Shown here piece after piece: positions 34,131 to 37,437 of a stretch of DNA of 37,437 nt; the first letter of the stretch is position 1, and every line of letters starts with the position of its first letter. Where the stretch lies: positions 1 through 37,437 of IMG/VR virus record IMGVR_UViG_3300025849_000092. One strand, given 5' to 3'. This DNA is from a virus. The notes under the pieces were generated by a model, which was not told the origin of the DNA, searched no databases, and worked only from the letters and a program-made list of their open reading frames with translations. Made by a program: the position numbers and the translations under genes.

Positions 34131-36055
34131 TAAATTATCTCACAAGTACCTGCACTACAGGCCAATTCTTTAGTGTTCTCAGTATTATCTTCTGTCTCAT
34201 ACTCTGTTATCTTAGACCAATCTACTGTGTCTGTAGTTTTCTTTAACCACTTACGATATTCATTATAAGTTATCTCTTGATAAGGAGCTTGCTTATATGA
34301 ATGATCTGAGTAAGGTAAGAAAGAGATACCAGATATATCATCAAAGTTTTCTTTTACCCAAGCACCTACGCTCATCCATTCATCTTCTTTAACTGAGATT
34401 GTTACGGAAGGTTTATGCTCGCACCATTTATCTTGATAGTCTTTCCAGATATTTAAATGTTCAATAGCTGTAAAGTCCTTTCTAGTATATGCGCCTTTAG
34501 GACTCTTCATTGGAAAGTAAAACACATAGGTATGCTCTGGCTTGGTAAGATCGTCTTCGTAATAGACTCCTGCATCTACCATCATTCTAGCTAACGGATC
34601 TTTTTTATCTGCTCTAACAGTACGAAGGTAGTATGGGCTATGTCTAGTGTGAATACCAGAAGCACTATCGACCAGTTGGCTAACTGTTCCGCTAGGTTTG
34701 ACGCACGTTATTGCTGCGGATTGGGGGATACCTAGTTTCTTAGCCCATACTTTATTAACAGATACGGATAAATCTTTCAACTCCTGTAAATCTATCTTGC
34801 CGTTTATCATATTAACGTTGTCCATTATACCTGTAAGCGATACTCCAAGCAACGATTCTTCTTCTGTATTTTGTTTCCATTTACTTGTAAGGTATCTAAA
34901 GTTTGTAAGTGTAGCCTGAAACGTACCAAGTATAGTAGCTAGTTCTACTTTCTTTTTAAGAGTATCTGCTGTATCGTTTGCTCTAACTACAACTTCAGTA
35001 AGATTACAAAATTGTTTATTGCGTAGAATAATTTCACTACAAGGATTACAACCAAAGTCTTTATAGTCTTCTCGTCTACCGTTCTTTGATGCCTGCTTTT
35101 CTGCGGCCTGCCTATTAAAGATACCACGTTCACCGCTTTTAGACTCATACAAAGATAACCATTCACGCATAAACGCACCAGTTTCTGCAGCATCTGTATA
35201 GGCTACAGAGTTATTAGATAACGCTCTCTGTTGATTGTCTTCCCACCAGGCACCTGACTTGGCATTACGCATACGGTTGTCTGACAGGTTGCTCAAGGAG
35301 ATTAAAGCACTTCTGCGTACTCCTCCTACGACTACTACTTCTGCAACCTTACACATCAAATCGTGACAGTCTATAGACACAAGCTTACGTTGTCCTTTTG
35401 TAATAGCATCACGAAATATATTAATAGTAAAATCAAATAACTCTTCAAGCGGAGCAGGGCCACTAGCACGACCACCAAAGGTTTTAAGTCTAGCACCATA
35501 AGGTCTAATGTTGGAAACATCCCACGTAGGAATTTGTCCTGCATACAGTAACGACAGTAGTTCTTTGTAGGACTTCGCCCATCCAATCTTAGAGTCAGCT
35601 ACCTTTATTACTGTATCTGTATTGAATAGTTCTTCAGGTAGATCAGGAAGTTGATTAACATACTGACGCTCTACACTAAAACCTACGCCTGTACCACACA
35701 TAAGTATGTATAGTGTTTCATCAAAGGCTCTGACGTTATCGACAGCTACATAACTACAGTTAAACCCTGCAACGTTATCTTGCTCTAATGCTTTACCTGC
35801 TGACATCAATGCTCTCATACTGGGCATAACATCTAAGTTAAGCACAGCCTGCTCTAATTCATCACGTACCTTTATAGTAACGTGTGCTGTATCAGGCTCA
35901 AGCTTTTGTATGTGTGTTACAAAGAAATTAAAGTAACGATCTACTGTTTCTTCCCACGTTTCTCTGCGTTGATTCTCTTCATTCCATCTAGCATATCTGC
36001 TTAGATGTATAAACTGTTGATAGTTTGTTGGTAGTTCGTTAGTTTGTTGTGTCAT
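34130..36055 (-). CDS. nrdJ: Class II (B12-dependent) ribonucleotide reductase
   Basis: A 641-residue monomeric adenosylcobalamin-dependent reductase that makes deoxyribonucleotides; the Lactobacillus leichmannii enzyme has 739. Key residues fit in order and spacing: GFNC at C100 (first redox Cys), NPCSEI with N337, radical C339 and E341, then C350 in FCNLTEV, the same 11-residue spacing as the 408/419 pair of the model enzyme. The C-terminal CSAGTC (C633, C638) is the shuttle pair that regenerates the active site. The shorter length suggests a reduced allosteric or cofactor loop. No separate small subunit is needed. It overlaps the upstream gene by ATGA. Confidence 0.95.
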   Translation of the reverse strand: MTQQTNELPTNYQQFIHLSRYARWNEENQRRETWEETVDRYFNFFVTHIQKLEPDTAHVTIKVRDELEQAVLNLDVMPSMRALMSAGKALEQDNVAGFNCSYVAVDNVRAFDETLYILMCGTGVGFSVERQYVNQLPDLPEELFNTDTVIKVADSKIGWAKSYKELLSLLYAGQIPTWDVSNIRPYGARLKTFGGRASGPAPLEELFDFTINIFRDAITKGQRKLVSIDCHDLMCKVAEVVVVGGVRRSALISLSNLSDNRMRNAKSGAWWEDNQQRALSNNSVAYTDAAETGAFMREWLSLYESKSGERGIFNRQAAEKQASKNGRREDYKDFGCNPCSEIILRNKQFCNLTEVVVRANDTADTLKKKVELATILGTFQATLTNFRYLTSKWKQNTEEESLLGVSLTGIMDNVNMINGKIDLQELKDLSVSVNKVWAKKLGIPQSAAITCVKPSGTVSQLVDSASGIHTRHSPYYLRTVRADKKDPLARMMVDAGVYYEDDLTKPEHTYVFYFPMKSPKGAYTRKDFTAIEHLNIWKDYQDKWCEHKPSVTISVKEDEWMSVGAWVKENFDDISGISFLPYSDHSYKQAPYQEITYNEYRKWLKKTTDTVDWSKITEYETEDNTENTKELACSAGTCEII

Positions 36056-36339
36056 ATTATTGTTCCTAATAATTTGTTATTAATTAATAAAAAAGAAATA
36101 GCAGATAATACTAAGAAGATGACAGGCATAAGAGCATCCCATAACTCTACTTCCATTTCTAATCTTCCATCAGTACCTGTTAATACTATTTGTTTTAATA
36201 TATACGAAAGACAAATAAGACTTTGAGTTAAAGCCAATACTGCCATAATATATCCTGCAGCCATATCTTCAGTATAGATAAAGTAAGTACCTACTAACAT
36301 TCCAAAAAAAGGAATCATATACAATAAAGTTCCAATCAT
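36052..36339 (-). CDS. Small multi-pass membrane protein, 95 aa
   Basis: 95 residues from ATG 36339, which forms an ATGA overlap with the DUF3310 stop and has a GGTGG element six bases upstream; a GTG at 36348 is an alternative. Three or so transmembrane helices are visible: LLYMIPFFGMLVGTYFIY, GYIMAVLALTQSLICLSYIL and LMPVIFLVLSAISFLLI, with a polar Gly/Glu loop (TGTDGRLEMEVEL) before the last. The family is unknown. Its place in an early/middle DNA metabolism operon makes a host-takeover, exclusion or transport role possible rather than lysis. It is followed by nrdJ. Confidence 0.7.
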   Translation of the reverse strand: MIGTLLYMIPFFGMLVGTYFIYTEDMAAGYIMAVLALTQSLICLSYILKQIVLTGTDGRLEMEVELWDALMPVIFLVLSAISFLLINNKLLGTII

Positions 36340-36629
36340 TTTTTCCACCCTTTTCTTATTTTACCGTTAGGTATATATTGATTCATATACTTATAATTTT
36401 TTAGTTCTTCTTGTGATTCTTCTAAAGCATTAAGTAATCTATTTTCATACCATTCAGCTTTACGTAGATCTTCTAGTCCGTTTTTATATCGAAATCTCCA
36501 GCGATACTTCATAGAGTTACCACGTAAGTAGCCTATAAATTCTTCTATACTAAGCATAGCTTTAATTGCATCAATACATTCTACTTGTCCTTGATTGTAA
36601 TGCTCTGGATTATTAACTACGTCTGTCAT
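36336..36629 (-). CDS. DUF3310-type protein (nucleotide-kinase-like annotation)
   Basis: A 97-residue protein with the DUF3310 signature: NPEHYNQGQVECIDAI at the N-terminus, EEFIGYLRGNSMKYRWRFRY and KNGLEDLRKAEWYENRLLNA. Such proteins are widespread in phages, often labelled nucleotide kinase-like without good biochemical support, and are frequently located with nucleotide metabolism genes; here it is in the same operon as class II ribonucleotide reductase. A C-terminal basic tail ends KGWKK. ATGA overlaps link both sides. Confidence 0.88.
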   Translation of the reverse strand: MTDVVNNPEHYNQGQVECIDAIKAMLSIEEFIGYLRGNSMKYRWRFRYKNGLEDLRKAEWYENRLLNALEESQEELKNYKYMNQYIPNGKIRKGWKK

Positions 36630-37168
36630 TGTTTAAACTCCTCTGGTAAAGTTTCTGCTTCCTTTAAATAATCAATAGCGTTTGTTAAAATTTCTGTGTT
36701 GTCTTTAAAATGTCCAAGTCCTTTATTACACATAGAACATAATATACCTCTTAATTTATTTGTTGTGTGACAATGATCTATACAAGCTGTATTGTTCTTA
36801 AGTTTTTTATTTTTATGAATTGTTATTTTACAAATCTTACATTTATTGTTTTGTTTTTTTAATATAAAATTTTTTTCTTTTAGAGTTATGCCATACTTTA
36901 CCTTTAAGTAATATTTTTTGTTGTTAGACGACAGTTTTTCTTTATTAGCTTTTCTGTAAGCTTTTGCGTAAGCTATTGCTTTTTCTTTATTAGCTTCTCT
37001 GTATGCTTTATTACTAACTGTTACTTTTTCTTTATTAGCTTCATAATAAGCTTTTGCGTAAGCTATTGCTTTTTCTTTATTAGCTTCTCTGTATGCTTTA
37101 TTACTAGCTTTTACTTTTTCTTTATTAGCTTCATAGTAAGCTTTTCTTTTAGTACTATCATAAGCCAT
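36626..37168 (-). CDS. Endonuclease VII-like HNH nuclease with tandem-repeat N-terminus
   Basis: The start is taken at ATG 37168 (180 residues), which overlaps the upstream TAA and has AAGGA nine bases away; an ATG at 37177 is in frame but too close to that element. The N-terminal ~85 residues are repeats of xEANKEKxxAxxKAY. The C-terminal domain begins YGITLKEKNFILKKQNNKCK and carries C-x2-C, IDHCHTT and LCSMCNKGLGHFKDN: the zinc-coordinating, His-Asn-type pattern of recombination endonuclease VII and related HNH enzymes. Such a nuclease resolves branched DNA or acts as a free-standing homing enzyme. The adjacent endonuclease I-like gene does a similar job. Confidence 0.88.
   Translation of the reverse strand: MAYDSTKRKAYYEANKEKVKASNKAYREANKEKAIAYAKAYYEANKEKVTVSNKAYREANKEKAIAYAKAYRKANKEKLSSNNKKYYLKVKYGITLKEKNFILKKQNNKCKICKITIHKNKKLKNNTACIDHCHTTNKLRGILCSMCNKGLGHFKDNTEILTNAIDYLKEAETLPEEFKQ
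36961..37140 (-). repeat. 90-bp tandem duplication in endonuclease VII-like gene
   Basis: 36961-37050 and 37051-37140 match at 87 of 90 positions by my count; the unit encodes 30 residues made of two EANKEK sub-repeats. A third partial copy lies just downstream on the coding strand (about 36930-36960). Confidence 0.9.
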
Positions 37169-37437
37169 TATTTCCATTCCTTCGGTAAGGTATCTTCAGT
37201 ATACCATTTAAAATTATTAGACTCTGCCCATTCAGCGTGAGTTCTTTTAGTACCGTTTTTTCTTTTCTTAGCTCCTGGCATAGGAGCATAAGGTTTTTGA
37301 AATAAAAATATAAGTTCCATTGTATCAGGTAAAGACTTTCTGATCCAGATGTACTTACTATATTCTGCGTGATCCCAGAACCTACCTTTAGCTTCGATAA
37401 GTATTCTATCTTTTACAAAGTCAGGCTCATACTTATG
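37168..37437 (-). CDS. T7 endonuclease I-like Holliday junction resolvase, C-terminal part
   Basis: Translating from the window edge on the - strand gives about 89 residues ending at TAA 37168-37170; the start is outside the window. The segment YEPDFVKDRILIEAKGRFW matches the catalytic PDF...xExKG core of T7 gp3 endonuclease I (metal-binding Asp, Glu and Lys), and HAEWAESNNFKWYTEDTLP with KEWK mirrors the T7 C-terminus (GEFCEKHGIKFADKLIPAEW). The enzyme cuts branched DNA and helps degrade host DNA or resolve concatemers before packaging. It is coupled to the endonuclease VII-like gene by TAATG. Confidence 0.85.
   Translation of the reverse strand, partial: HKYEPDFVKDRILIEAKGRFWDHAEYSKYIWIRKSLPDTMELIFLFQKPYAPMPGAKKRKNGTKRTHAEWAESNNFKWYTEDTLPKEWK

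Noticed and set aside
1-37437. tRNA genes, CRISPR arrays, insertion sequences, integrase or att sites
   Set aside because: None seen by reading. The repeats found are all protein-coding and in frame.

Overview
The window is one near-continuous stretch of a tailed-phage genome, probably a marine podovirus (T7-like tail, in the broad sense of the HMO-2011/pelagiphage-type viruses) infecting a low-GC Gram-negative heterotroph. Supporting points: a complete packaging, portal, scaffold, capsid, tail-tube, fibre and ejection-protein run on the + strand; T7-type tail tubular proteins instead of a tape measure and sheath; AT-rich coding; almost no intergenic DNA (start/stop overlaps of TAATG or ATGA type at many junctions); and outer-membrane (CsgG) and periplasmic export genes that only make sense in a Gram-negative host. 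The host itself (SAR11, SAR116 or OM43 type) is inference. There is no gene-free stretch over 300 bases and I saw no tRNA, CRISPR, insertion sequence or integrase.

Layout. 1-1178: a run of tiny, very basic proteins. 1175-3065: a small-terminase candidate and the large terminase. 3069-8547: portal, a post-portal protein, scaffold and major capsid protein, ending at the one clear rho-independent terminator (8556-8585). 8628-16370: a head-decoration candidate, T7 gp11-like and propeller-like tail proteins and a 1526-residue fibre with two repeat arrays and an S74 chaperone tail. 16375-29295: small proteins and four large internal/ejection proteins, including one with a lytic transglycosylase-like site and one of 2082 residues with a modular C-terminus. 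29292-30986: five small proteins, four of them membrane-anchored or holin-like or coiled. 30967-33906: a curli-like secretion cassette. 33903-37437 (- strand, converging): small protein, class II ribonucleotide reductase, membrane protein, DUF3310 protein, endonuclease VII-like protein and the 3' part of a T7 endonuclease I-like resolvase.

The most remarkable block is 30967-33906. It encodes a CsgF homologue, a CsgG outer-membrane secretion-channel lipoprotein, a secreted protein with curlin-like repeats, and a FecR-domain exported protein whose extreme C-terminus is itself a curlin-type repeat. Together they look like a minimal virus-encoded amyloid export system lacking a recognisable CsgE, placed directly after the holin-like genes. 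I recall curli-type genes being mentioned for some marine phages, but cannot verify that here; the FecR-curlin fusion and the out-of-frame signal peptides may be less known.

A second pattern is an octapeptide of the form R-x-x-hydrophobic-x-x-G-G. It recurs, with exact spacing, three times in a 50-residue protein, in the post-portal protein, twice back-to-back at the N-terminus of an internal virion protein, and five times in the giant ejection protein, where it separates apparently unrelated C-terminal modules. It could be a processing site, docking tag or module linker.
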